This document shows, piece after piece, positions 13,560 through 24,258 of a DNA stretch of 64,000 nucleotides. How positions within the stretch are numbered: the stretch's first letter is position 1; each line of letters begins with the position of its first letter. Origin of the DNA: Gaeumannomyces sp. JS-464. Lineage: Eukaryota > Ascomycota > Sordariomycetes > Magnaporthales > Magnaporthaceae. Below the pieces are notes generated by a model. The model made no database searches, was not told the origin of the DNA, and saw only the letters and a list, made by a program, of their open reading frames with translations. The stretch is from contig NGZR01000001.1 in assembly GCA_002197995.1 (NCBI GenBank), forward strand, positions 5,642,001-5,706,000. The letters run 5' to 3'. A program made the position numbers and the translations under genes.

Positions 13560-14031
13560 TTTATAAGCCTTTCAACTAGAAATAATCCAGGCAATCGTTG
13601 CTTATTCGGGCTTGTCGCTTCTCCAGACAGCGGTTGTGTGAGTGAAGATCTCATTTGAGGATTGCTTCATGAGAATCAAGGCATGGCTAGCTTCCGCAAA
13701 CGGATAAGATGAGCTGGGTGAGTGGCGGGGCAGGCCTAGACCCTGGTTTCTCACATTAGCTTGGATGACGGAGGCCTCTGGGCAACCGTAATGAATTTTG
13801 CCCGAGATTTGCGTTTCTTAATTTTTCCCTTGGACTAGTTATTGAAATCACTTTTATAGCCACCCAACGCCTTTTCTCCAACGTCTCCGTGCTGCCACTT
13901 TCGCCCTCGATATCATAGGGGAAGTTACAGTCGCAGTGTATGTACATGCATTCGCATTTCGTCCTGTGTTCAAAACATATTTGTTTATATCCAGAAGCCC
14001 GCCATGAACTGCAAAAGAAAGTGGATCGCCT
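13560..14031. other. Spacer between phosphatase and purU-like gene
   Basis: About 470 nt, more AT-rich toward 13790-13990. Promoter of the phosphatase gene and 3' region of the deformylase gene. No further feature seen. Confidence 0.45.
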
Positions 14032-14889
14032 TTAGTTGAACACAACCGTCTTTTGGTTGTTGAGGAATACCCTGCGCTCGGCGTACCACTGGACGGCGGC
14101 GCCAAGGACCAGGGTCTCGATGGCAGAGCCCTCGTCGACCAGCTGCTTGGGGCCCATGCTGTGGTCGACGCGCGAGATGCGCTGCTCGATGATGGGGCCC
14201 TCGTCCAGGTCGGCAGTGACAAAGTGCGCGGTGGCGCCGATGATCTTGACGCCGCGGTCGTAGGCCTGGTGGTAGGGCTTGGCGCCCTTGAAGGACGGCA
14301 GGAAGCTGTGGTGGATGTTGATGATGCGGCCGCTCATGGCCTCGCACAGGGTCGGGCTGAGGACCTGCATGTAGCGGGCGAGCACGATGAGCTCGACGCC
14401 ACGCTCGCGGGCCAGGCGCAGCACCTCGGCCTCCTGCTCGGCCTTGGTGTCCTTGGTGACGGGCAGGTGGCGGAACTCGATCCCGTAGCTCTCAGCCAGG
14501 GCAGCAAAGTCCGGGTGGTTGGACACGATGAGGGCGACGTCGATGGCCAGGCGGCCGCTGCGGGCGCGGAAGAGCAGGTCGTTGAGGCAGTGGCCGATCT
14601 TGGAGACCATGATGAGCACCTTTGTCTTGCGCGACATGGGCCGGACGTCGTACGTCATGCCGTACTCGGCCGCCAGCTTCGCGAAGTCGGTGCTGCCGAG
14701 CTCCTCGGCTTCGGCGGCCGGGGCGGGGCCGAAGTGCACGCGCATGAAGAACTTTTGCGAGCCCGTGTCGGAGAACTGCTTGAGGTCCAGGATGTTGATG
14801 TTGCGCGCCGCAAAGACGCCCGTGACGGCGTGCACGATGCCCGGCTTGTCGGGGCACGACAGCGTCAGGATGTACTCGTCGGTGGCCAT
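14032..14889 (-). CDS. purU: Formyltetrahydrofolate deformylase
   Basis: Hydrolyses 10-formyl-THF to THF and formate, balancing one-carbon pools. 285 aa, single exon. Residues 1 to about 85 form an ACT regulatory domain (ILTLSCPDKPGIVHAVTGVF; DLKQFSDTGSQKFFMRVHF). The remainder is a formyltransferase-like fold with KTKVLIMVSKIGHCLNDLLF, a GIEFRHLPVTKDTK block and the catalytic segment NIHHSFLPSFKGAKPYHQAY, followed by GATAHFVTADLDEGPII. All catalytic-type residues (Asn, His, Asp) are present. The start is the ATG at 14889. Length matches bacterial PurU (about 280 aa). Presence in a fungus is not unusual. Confidence 0.94.
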   Translation of the reverse strand: MATDEYILTLSCPDKPGIVHAVTGVFAARNINILDLKQFSDTGSQKFFMRVHFGPAPAAEAEELGSTDFAKLAAEYGMTYDVRPMSRKTKVLIMVSKIGHCLNDLLFRARSGRLAIDVALIVSNHPDFAALAESYGIEFRHLPVTKDTKAEQEAEVLRLARERGVELIVLARYMQVLSPTLCEAMSGRIINIHHSFLPSFKGAKPYHQAYDRGVKIIGATAHFVTADLDEGPIIEQRISRVDHSMGPKQLVDEGSAIETLVLGAAVQWYAERRVFLNNQKTVVFN

Positions 14890-16299
14890 GGTGGCTGGGA
14901 GATGGGTGTATGTAGATAAGGAGGGGCCTTTTGTGTCTTGCTTTGTGTGGGCTTGTGGGTTGAACCTGTGCCTCTCTGTACTTGGGCGATGATTCCCTGG
15001 GAGAGATACGGCTTTCCGGTGTATAGGTATTCTGCTGAAAATGACCGCTCCACGACCACAAATTCCAATGAGTAACGCCGGCTACGAGCGCGGGACTTCG
15101 AGGCACTGGAGCTGAGATGTCCGCCGAGGCTCACTCAGTGCAAAATTTTGGGTTGAGTCATGGATGACATTGATGGCGCACGCTCCCGCGGCCCTCCGCC
15201 CGTTCCGTCAAAGTCTGGTCTCTGCATCGGCACCGGCTGAGCTGAGCAGGCCAAGCGGCCGGGGCGGGGTGGGAAGCGGTTATTTGCAGAGTGGCGGCGC
15301 TCAAATAACGGGCTGACCAGAAGCAAAAAATGGGAGTGTGCCGGGGAAACATCCAGCTGCATCGGTTGAAACCAGGGACCAAACACAATCCGCAGATAAG
15401 GCTGAGGGACGATGGAGGATCTGCATGGGAGAGACAATGACAGAATGCTCAGGGAAGAACCAAGGAGGTGCAGGTGTGAATGCGTGTCCTTCGGCTTCGG
15501 ATGGCCTTGTGCGGCTGGGAGGCATTCTGGAGGCTGCCGGCATCGAAACAAGGGGCTACGGCAATGACGAATAGTGCCGCAGGGTTCGTGCGCTCTGGCT
15601 GCGGCCCAACCAAGCAGACCTGGGCTTGTGGGAGACGAGCGTGGCACTAGGCGGAAATCAGGCCAAGACACCTCCAGCTTGTGCCACCAGGACGTTGCGG
15701 GTTCGAAGCCACAAGTCGCAGTCGCCTCAATCTCGAGCTGTCATCCATTCTTTCTGGATGGGAGCGAGTCTTTGCCCGTCGTTGGATGCGAAGGGTTGAC
15801 TGATCACTGCTGCAAACAGGCAGACCGCACGCGAGCATTTTTGGCGTCATCAGGTACCGGCATGAGGTCTGATTTTTCCGTCTTCAGCGAGCCACGTCGG
15901 TGCAAGCTTCCATGGACGCTTGCCGAATCCCACCCAAACGGCGTGCGACAAAAATCCAGCCCCATGACGCACCGACCACGAACAAGCTTGGCTGAGCCAG
16001 TCCTGACCGGAGCTCCAGTTCTTTGCCAGCCACCTACGAGTCGCTACGACCCACGATAAACCACAAACCTCCACCTAGCCTCTTCATCTCCACCAAAGGT
16101 CCGCTCTCTCCATATCCGACGCCGCCTCGGCAGAAGCACACGACTGCCTGTTTGTGCCGCATCTGCTCCCTTTTTCGAACCCGGGCGATACTCGATCCCT
16201 CACAAGAAACTCCCTCGTCGCCGCGCTCCCTGCTCCTCCTGCTACTGCTGCTGCCACCACCACCGCCCCTCCGAGCTGCCCCGCGACATCCGAGCGACG
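14890..16299. other. 1.4-kb divergent intergenic region
   Basis: Upstream of the deformylase (-) and Pom33 (+) genes. Overlapping open frames on both strands (e.g. 15135-15671, -) look like GC-driven noise. 16200-16290 is CT-rich, probably the Pom33 leader. A tRNA-like B-box at 15700-15710 was checked and rejected. Confidence 0.5.
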
Positions 16300-17479
16300 A
16301 TGGCACCCCCACCGGCGAATCTGCCTTTGACCCAGCGGCTTGCGGCCCTGGCCCAGACTTTGCAGTGTACGTGTTCACATTTCATGCCTCTGCTTTCGTC
16401 CAAACTCGTCTAGCTAACACATTATTTTTGCTCTCCGTAGTCGCATGGTTTTTCGGGTATGTCTTTTGACCCTTCCATTTGCAGCCGCTTGCTGAGCGGC
16501 GAGCTGTTGGGCCGTCGAGCCTGGCCGCTGTGGCGTCACGTCGGCGCCTTGCTCGACCTTCTCAAGCCTCAACGGAGGTGGCAGCGAGGACTTGAGATGG
16601 GACAGAGCCTTTGCTGATCGTTCGTCGCATCCCTAGTCATTTTATCCTTATCGCCGGAACCGCCAAGTACACACTCGCGTGGATAACCTTCAAAGGATAC
16701 CGGTCCAACATAGCCTACCGCTTTATCTTCCTTGCCGCCGTCACCACCTATGGCATCGTCGTGTACAAGACTCTCCGTGCCCGTATCAAGCAGCGAGCGG
16801 CGCAGATCAGCCCGCTTGCCTTGGCTGCTGATGAGAATGTCCAGTATCTGGGTGAGTCGAGCAATGGCTCCTTCTTGCGCTCCCCAAAATTTCCTCCCTT
16901 CTGTCGCTAACTTCCGTCTATTGGACAGTCCTCGGCCTCGTGTGGCTTTTCTCTCCTCGATACATCCTGGCAACGCTCCCGTATTCCATCTACTCATTCT
17001 TCCACGTTGCGACCTACGCTCGCGCCAACTTGATCCCGACCCTCTCCCCGCCCAAGCCAGCTCCCGCTGCGGACGCGGCGTCAGGGTCAAAGCCTGCCTC
17101 AGCATCTCACCCGGTTGCCGACGCCATCGGCAGGTTTGTCAAGGAATACTATGACGCGTCCATGTCGGTGGTCGCGACCCTCGAGATCCTCCTCTGGTTC
17201 TCTCTGTGCTTCTCGGCCCTCCTGTTCCAGCGCCGCTCCTGGATCCTGCTGCCCATTTACACGGCCTTCCTGCGCGCGCGCTTCACGCAGAGCGTGCACG
17301 TGCAGAACTCGTTTGCCCAGCTCGAGGTCGGCGTCGATAACCTCATGGGGAACCAAGGCACCCCGCCCGCCGTGCGCCAGGTTTGGGAGACCCTCAAGAA
17401 TGTCTCGAGGCAGTTTTACGTCATGACAGACCTCACCCGCTACGTCAACGGCGCCGCCGCACCCAAGAAGAGCTCTTGA
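16300..17479 (+). CDS. POM33: Pom33/TMEM33-family ER and nuclear pore membrane protein
   Basis: Reticulon-interacting membrane protein of the Pom33/Per33/TMEM33 family, found in the ER and at nuclear pores. Four exons: 16300-16366, 16441-16456, 16637-16851, 16929-17479; introns 74, 180 and 77 nt. Exon 2 is only 16 nt and encodes FAWFFG across its borders. The 282-aa product begins MAPPPANLPLTQRLAALAQT and has about four hydrophobic segments (HFILIAGTAKYTLAW; IAYRFIFLAAVTTYGIVVY; VLGLVWLF with YILATLPYSIYSFFHVATYA; ATLEILLWFSLCFSALLF). The conserved ARFTQSVHVQNSF region and a cytosolic C-terminus follow. All phases agree and no frame defect is seen. Confidence 0.9.
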
Positions 17480-18784
17480 GCACCCTCCACAAACAATTTC
17501 GTCGCCATGTCCTCGCCTCATGCCGAAATGTGTGCGGTGCGTGGGCGTCTGGAAGTATTGGTGTCGAAAGTAAAGGCGGTGACAGGGGCTCTGCGGAGGC
17601 ACGAGACAGGCTCGCAGAGCAACGAAGAATGGTGTTGAGGACATGGCGAGACGTTGGCCTAAACATGTCATCACCAGCGGGCATTGCTGACATTGGTTGG
17701 CCTCTCTGGTCGCGCCCTTTTGCGGAGTCGCTATATATGCTGCCGATCCCTTTCACGGGAAACCCTCATTGCAGGGCCTTTTTTTTTTTTTTTTTTTTTT
17801 TTTTGAAGAGACTGCGTCGCTAGGAAAGCGTGTATTGTACTAAATGTCGCCGGGAGACCAAGATGAGACTCGTTCAATGGGGGAAGACTGTTGACAGCCA
17901 GGAGACAAAGGGGTACAGGAGAGGCAGTGGACTCATGGCGCGGCGCATCATATTTCCTCAGTCCCGAGCGTTCTCCCTTGGCTTGTTTGTTTTCGGTCAT
18001 ACTTTTTCTTTATCAGTTTTGAGCGGAGTTCGAGGATGGCCGTGCTATGTCCGCATTTTTGGTTTTGGAATTTCAGCTGCGTTCTCTCAGGTTTATTTGC
18101 CATGATGGCAGATCACTTTGGTGGCTGGTTTGCCAATGGATGAGTCTAATCTGATACTCGCCACTAGCCTAGTATCTTACAACATCACATTCCCACTCCC
18201 CTAATTGTCACGCCGGCAAAATGGGTCGCAAAAGTTGGAACATCATATTCGTCATAAGGATGGGCGGACCTAAGCTCAGAGCTCGTTTCCGGCATGTGCC
18301 TCTGTCGATCCGGGAGAGCAGGGTTCGGGTTCCTTGGGGGGGGGGGGGTGAAACGGATTAAATAGCCCGTTGCATCGTGCTTTTCTCGCTACGCACAGAC
18401 CATATACCACCTCAAGTCCAGTGAACCAGCCGAGTCAAACCCTCTTCCAAGCGCCCAAATTCGATTCGATGACGTCGCACGCAGTGAGTCTGGTGTGTTC
18501 CGCGCAGTCGGGTCTGTGGTTGGCTCCTGGCATCTCATCCGCCGACCTGGCGGCAAGATGAGGCAACCAACAAAAATGATGCGCCCCTCTCCTGCCGAAT
18601 GCGAAACGGAGACAGACGCAAGGCTGCCATCCTGGGACAAACATCTTCGATTTCATTGCACCCAAGTTCCTTGGCGCACCGCTCAAACGCTCCCTCCTGT
18701 TCCTTTCCTCACGTCCTGATCCCTGCGCGACGCCTGAAACGAGACCATTGATCTCTTCTTCACCACTCGCTAGAGACGCCAACT
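17480..18784. other. Intergenic region with homopolymer tracts
   Basis: 1.3 kb between Pom33 and the PTEN-like gene. Holds a run of 26 T at 17779-17804 and a run of 13 G at 18336-18348, plus a CT-rich stretch before 18785. No coding or RNA feature supported. Confidence 0.5.
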
Positions 18785-20975
18785 ATGGCGTCAATATTAC
18801 GGCAGATCGTGGCCGGGCCGAGAGCCAGGCATGAGGAAACAGGCCTCGACCTCTGCTATGTGACATCCAACATTATCGCGACGTCTGCCGCCCCTGTCAC
18901 CTCTTGCCCGTACAGGCGCGCGGGGAAACGGGTTTTGTAAGCTCACAAATGAAATCGCAACACGCAGATCCGGGCCGTCGCAGACATACCCGCAGCGGGC
19001 CTACCGCAATCCCCTCGACCGGCTTGTCGCCTTTCTCGACGAACAGCATGGCGACGACTGGGCCATATGGGAGTTCCGCGGGAGGGAACCGGGTACCCGG
19101 ACGACGCTGTGTACGGGCGCATCAGGCACTACCCCTGGCCCGACCACCACCCGCCACCCTTCCGCATGGTGCCCCTGATAATGGCATCGATGCGCAACTG
19201 GCTCGCTGGCGGAGACCTGGGCGGCGCCGGGGTTCACAGTACGGCAGACGCGGACGGCGGAGCTGGGCATGGGGTTAATGCTCCAGATAAAGCGGACGGG
19301 AAGAGCTCGGAAGACCACCCATCTCCGAGAGAAACAGGAAACGTCCAGGACAAGGCCAAAGCCGAGCAGCTGGAGTCCAAGGAGAACACGTCGCAAAGTG
19401 TCGAGGCCGGGACCAAGAAGGGCCGCGTGGTCGTGGTGCACTGCAAGGCGGGCAAGGGCCGGTCGGGCTCGATGGCGTGCAGCTTCCTCATCTCGGAGCG
19501 GGGATGGACGCCCGAGGACGCGTTGGCGCGCTTCACGGAGCGGCGGATGCGGCCCAAGTTCGGCGCTGGAGTGTCCATCCCTTCGCAGCTCCGCTGGATC
19601 AGCTACGTGGACCGGTGGGCCAACCAGGGGGCAAGCGCTACACGGACCGCGCGGTCGAGATCGTCGAGGTGCACATGTGGGGTCTGCGTAGCGGCGTCAA
19701 GGTCTCGGTCGAGCACTTTGTCGACGAGGGGCGCAGGATCAAGGTGCTGCACACATTCACGCGCGACGAGAGGATCATCGTCGAGGGCGACACCCCGAGC
19801 GCCGGCACCGTCGCTGAGGTCGTGCCCGACTTGACCAAGCTCGCCGCCGCGGAGGCTCACTCGGGCGCCGGGGAGGATGCCGATTACGAGGCTGTGAAGG
19901 ACGAGCCTGGGAAGAACGATGCCGTTGATGCTGTTCTCATGAAGCCGAGTAAATCGTCCAAGGCCGTGCATTTGATGCGTAAACTTTCGAAGCGCACCAC
20001 CAAGAGTCCGCACCGGATTAAGGGCGAGCAGGGAGACGCATCATCTGTGTCTTCCTCAGCTGCGGCCAGCACTCAGCTCCTCTCCTCCGCCACACCCCCC
20101 GCCGCGACACCGACCTCGGCCTCTCAAAGCTCACTAGGCAAGGCGTCGTGAGCTCTGAAAAGGAGCCTGGCGGAATGGCAGTTATGTTCAAGCCTAAACA
20201 GCCGCTGATAGTCGCCAACAGCGATATAAACATCGCCGTCGAGCGGCGCAATAAGGCCCCGGCGTCGATGGGGCTCATGACCGTGGTGACGGCCGTGGCG
20301 CACGTGTGGTTCAACGTCTTCTTCGAGGGCAAAGGGCCCGAGCAGGGAGGAAAGGCAGACGACAGCGGCGTCTTTGAGATTGAGTGGGACAAGATGGACG
20401 GCATCAAGGGCAGCAGCCAGAAGGGGACGCGGGGCCTCGACAGGCTCGCCGTTGTCTGGAGAGCTGTCGAGCCCGCACAGGAGGATACGCCCAAGGGCGA
20501 ATCATCTACACAGGGCGGACTCCTGGAAAGCAACCAGGGGGGCGCCACCATTCACCTGACCCGAGCATCGACCGAGATCAGGGAGCCCGGCGAGGGCGAG
20601 GAGGTGCCGCAGATGGCCGCGGCCGACTGGAAGGGCGACAACAAAGAGGACCCAGAGGCGGAGAAGCGGCTGGGCTTGCGAGTCCAGGACCCGGACAGCG
20701 CCAACGTCAGCAAGGCCAGCAGCATCAAGAGCCTCAAGATTGAGGATGATGATGGGAAGACTGGAGGGCCGGTTGACTCTGGCAAAGACAAAGACGGAGA
20801 CACCGATTCGCTCATGGGCGTCAAGACCAGTGGGCCTGAGGGACAGGCTCTGGACGAGTCCGCCATCCCGCCGGCGCCGTCGAAACTAACAGGCCGGAAG
20901 CCGGATGGCGGCGGCGCTGGGGCGGAGGCTTCGGTTACCGATGCGACCGCCAAGAAGGGCTTCATCGTGGAATGA
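18785..20975 (+). CDS. TEP1: PTEN-like lipid/protein phosphatase
   Basis: Fungal PTEN/Tep1 homologue, expected to dephosphorylate PtdIns(3,4,5)P3 or phosphoproteins. The N-terminus (MASILRQIVAGPRARH..LDLCYVTSNIIATS), the WPD-type loop YPWPDHHPPPF and the P-loop HCKAGKGRSG (human PTEN has T for S) define the catalytic domain. A C2-like region follows (VEIVEVHMWGLRSGVKVSV; later DINIAVERRNKAP and VTAVAHVWFNVFFEG). Intron 1 ends at 18967; its donor is either GTACAG at 18910 or GTCTGC at 18883, both in phase. Three single bases appear missing: GGG at 19080-19082, GGGGG at 19627-19631 and CCCCCC at 20095-20100. Repairing all gives 711 or 702 aa, a multiple of three. It is larger than animal PTEN because of an acidic/Gly-rich insert before the P-loop and inserts within the C2 part. 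Confidence 0.88.
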
Positions 20976-22295
20976 GGGAGCATAGTAGGCGGATCTGCTA
21001 TCCTCTAAGTTGAGTTTACTCGCCGTTGAGAGAACGCGTCCCCCCGAAATAGAACCACCCCTGCACGTTTTATAAACTTTTCCTCGTTTCCCCTACAGCC
21101 TGCTACTTGCCCGGCTCATTCGAACTAAACCGAAATTTTATTTCTCACAACACCTCTACTAAGCGACTTCTCTTTCGAGTGCCTACACTACCTCCGGCGG
21201 ATGGGGGGTGAAAGCCTGCCAACCTAAGACGTATTAGTGCCCGAAATGAGGTGCCCAGCCAAGTTCCGAGGCGGCCGCCGATATGCGACCCCAGGAGAGG
21301 TAGCAGCGCTGAAGCGGATCCCCACTTGATCGGCCCATGCTACATTTCCATGTCTCGGACTCGGCGGTAGTATGTACATCGACCTACCGAGCAGTTGCCT
21401 GGGCACATACCTTCCGCCCGGCTTCCGTGAAAGGTAGACAGACCCGGCTCCGCCAATTCGTGGGCTCGGGATGGTGGGAGACTGGCCTTCCTTGTCAGCG
21501 CTAGTGGAAAAGTGGGTCCGAAACCAGGATAGAGTTCGAGAATTCAGACATTGATGTTACCAGGACGGGGACCAGGTATTCGTGAAGAGGGAGCTGATCA
21601 TGGCAGCCTTTATCGAATGCGAATGTGTGCTGCAGACGTCCAACTTGAAAAGCGATCGGCCCTGCCAAAGTGGCCTGGCCAAGCCCCGACAATGAATGCT
21701 AATAAGGCAGTCCAGCTCCTGGGTATCGGAGCCGGGCGAGGTGCCCGCTGAAAAGGCCGCGATAAGGGATGGAGGGGCATCAATATCACTCAAATGGCGA
21801 TGGCAGCCACCACGCACGCTCCATCACACCACATCCCCTCTGCTTTCCATGCAGCCATGGATGCTAGCCTGGCCAATCCTGCTCCAACATCTCCCAGTTG
21901 AATGGCAAGCTGCTGACTCAGTCATCCAGGGACCGCAGGACGATCATGTTGCACGGCGTAAATGGATGGATGCCTGTCGTGTCTCCAGCTGTCCTCGGTG
22001 GCCCTGGCTCGGCGCTGCTGGTGGCCCTGGACAGCGCACTGCTATGGGTCCTGCTGAGTTTTTCTTCCCGCTTCGCACTCGGTCCCTTGTCGGACTCGGA
22101 AGCTATGGGGCTTGGGTAGTCCAGTATAAAGACCAAGAGCATCCTTCTCGAGATCCGACCTCCCAGCTTAGCTGGTCTGTCAATTTCCTCTCTTTGGCTG
22201 GCAGTGGTTCGCCGTCAACCCCAGACCCCGACGGCCATCTACGCCGCGACACAGAAACGACCGCCCCGACCAGCAGCAAGAAGCGACGGTGAGCG
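20976..22295. other. 1.3-kb intergenic region
   Basis: Between the PTEN-like gene and the UDP-glycosyltransferase gene, both on +. The open frames across 21551-22292 lack motifs. Apart from a TATA-like element near 22125 nothing is supported. Confidence 0.5.
22125..22130 (+). promoter_or_regulatory. TATA box of UDP-glycosyltransferase gene
   Basis: TATAAA lies 166 nt upstream of the ATG at 22296, a plausible distance for a fungal core promoter with a leader of about 130 nt. Sequence and position only; no start site data. Confidence 0.4.
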
Positions 22296-23971
22296 ATGGG
22301 CGTGCGCACGAGCCTGGCCGGCGTGGTCGTGGCGCTCCTTGCCGTCCTGCTGGCGTTTTACCAGACGGGCCCCTGGCTCGGGAGCCCCGTCCCGGCCAAG
22401 GAGTCGCCGCTGATCATCGGGAAAAACAACACGGTGCTGCTCCTCTTCACCGGCGAGCATGGCCTCTCCAACGTGCACCTGGCCACGGCCCTCTCGCTCC
22501 AGCAGCGCCACCCGCAGGTCGAGGTGCACGCCGCCAGCTTCGACATGGCCCGGGCGAGGGTCGGCCGCGTCTCCTCGGGGGCCCGGCCAATCACCTTTCA
22601 CGAGGTCAAGGGCGCCGACTTCATGACGGCGCTCTTGGAGGACGGCATCAACCTGACAACCCTTACCCATGGTCCGGGGCTTAAGGGATCAAGGCTTCTG
22701 TTCGAAATCATGCCCAGTATCATGGCCCCCTTCTCGACCGAGGATCACATTGCCATGTACCAGCAGATGCGCCGCCTCATCGACCAAGTCGACCCGGCCG
22801 TCGTCGTCTTGGACATGATGTTCCGCCCGGCCATGGAGGCCGCCGTGGACTCGAACCGCCTGCACGTCGTCCTGACCCCCAACACCCTGTCCGACTTTCT
22901 CGCGCCGATGCAGCCTCACGGGCAGGTGTTTTGGAAGTACCCGGCCCTGGCCTCGGGCTTCCCCTTCCCCGTGCCTTGGCGCAAGATCCCTGAGAACGTG
23001 TGCATCCTGGCCAAGCTCATGTACCACATCAGCTTCCCGCCCGGCCTGGACGAGAAGCGGAGACGGCTGCGCGAGAGCGGCATCATGAACCCCCTTGACT
23101 TCAGGTACATGCGCCGCGACGACGTACCCCTGATCAGCCAAGACCTCGCGGACGCCGTGCTGCCCTGACCTACATCCCGCCCAACGTCACCCGCGTCGGC
23201 CCCATCGCCGTCTCGGTCGCCCCCGCCGCCGAGCAGGATCCGGAGCTCGCCGCCTGGATCGCCCGCGGCCCCACGGTGCTCGTCAACCTGGGCAGCTCGG
23301 TGCGGTTCTCGGAGCAGCAGGCGCGCGTCATGGCATCGGCGCTTGCCGTCGTGCTGGAGAAGGCGCCCAAGACGCAGGTGATCTGGAAATTCCGCAAGCT
23401 GCCGCTCCCCGAGGGCGAGCCGCAGTACGCCGACGACGTCTTTAAGGCCCCGCTGCAGCCCTTTATCGACCAGGGCCGCGTCCGGCTGCCCAACTGGCTC
23501 ACCGTCGACCCCACCGCGCTGTTGGAGTCGGGCCACATCGCCGTCTCCGTGCATCACGGGGGTGCCAACGTCTTTAACGAGGCTGTTGCGTGAGTAATTT
23601 GTCTTTTGCTATCTATCATCCTGCCTTCCATTTTTGTCATTGGCAGGGCCCACGCTGACAGAACCCCAATGTTATACACAAAAAACAGCACCGGAGTCCC
23701 GCATATTGTCTTGCCACTATGGGCGGATCTGTACAACTACGCCGCACTGGCCGAGGACATGGGCCTTGGCATCTGGGCGAGCAAGCGGTCGGCCCCCGAC
23801 TGGACCGTCGAGGAGATCAGCACCTCGATCCTGAAGCTCCTGTCCGAGGACGACCCTTTCGCCGCCTCCGCCAGGGCCAAAGCCAAGGCCCTGAGCGAAA
23901 AGGCCAAAGTTAGGCCCGGAAGGGACCACGCGGCCGACATTATAGCAGAGCTGGCTGCGAAGGGACACTGA
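22296..23971 (+). CDS. UDP-glycosyltransferase (GT1 family)
   Basis: Transfers a sugar from a UDP-sugar to a small hydrophobic acceptor. The start has a signal-anchor helix (LAGVVVALLAVLLAFYQTG), then the acceptor-binding half (FTGEHGLSNVHLATALSLQQRH; LTPNTLSDFLAPM). The donor half has PTVLVNLGSSVRFSEQQA, TQVIWKFRKLPLP and the GT1 signature VHHGGANVFNEAVATGVPH, followed by LPLWADLYNYA. Intron at 23590-23688 (99 nt, GTGAGT, branch GCTGAC, AACAG); splicing there, not at the nearer CAG, rebuilds the signature. One base is apparently missing in CCC at 23163-23165, otherwise the frame stops at TGA 23166. The repaired product is 525 aa. Tail-to-tail with the GT2 gene, stops about 290 nt apart. Natural acceptor unknown: sterol, sphingolipid or secondary metabolite are all possible. 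Confidence 0.85.
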
Positions 23972-24258
23972 GGTTCTGGGTACGGGTATTTATACGTGCT
24001 GCTTTAGACACGGATGTTGGATATTCACATAGATTTAAAGGTGGATATTATAGATTATCTGTGTTTAATACTAAGGCAGCCAGACTAGAGACGAAGCGCG
24101 CCGCTGTAGTTCGCACTGCTGGCCTGTTTTTCTCCCGTATATTCCAAGTTCATCTTTATGGGCGCCTCTACATATACTTTTGCGCCTTCATTTCACCTTC
24201 TCTGACCGTCAAGTCGCTTGATGCTGACTGGCCTTGGCCAACCCACCCCAGGCTGCAC

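Noticed and set aside
14053..14919. 288-codon plus-strand frame antisense to purU
   Set aside because: Shadow of a clear deformylase; Val/Leu/Ala/Gly/Asp-rich composition from the complementary codons.
15700..15710. tRNA-like B-box (GGTTCGAAGCC)
   Set aside because: The sequence after the loop cannot pair with the preceding GCGG, no A-box or acceptor stem is found at the right distance.
17779..17804. Poly-T tract as a retroposon tail
   Set aside because: No target-site duplication or element body recognised next to it.
21696..22292. 198-codon open frame upstream of the UDP-glycosyltransferase
   Set aside because: It spans the TATA box and leader of the next gene and has no motif or signal.
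23589..23650. Shorter intron in the UDP-glycosyltransferase ending at the first CAG (about 23646)
   Set aside because: It stays in frame but inserts about 14 residues into the GT1 signature; the acceptor at 23688 restores NEAVATGVPH exactly.
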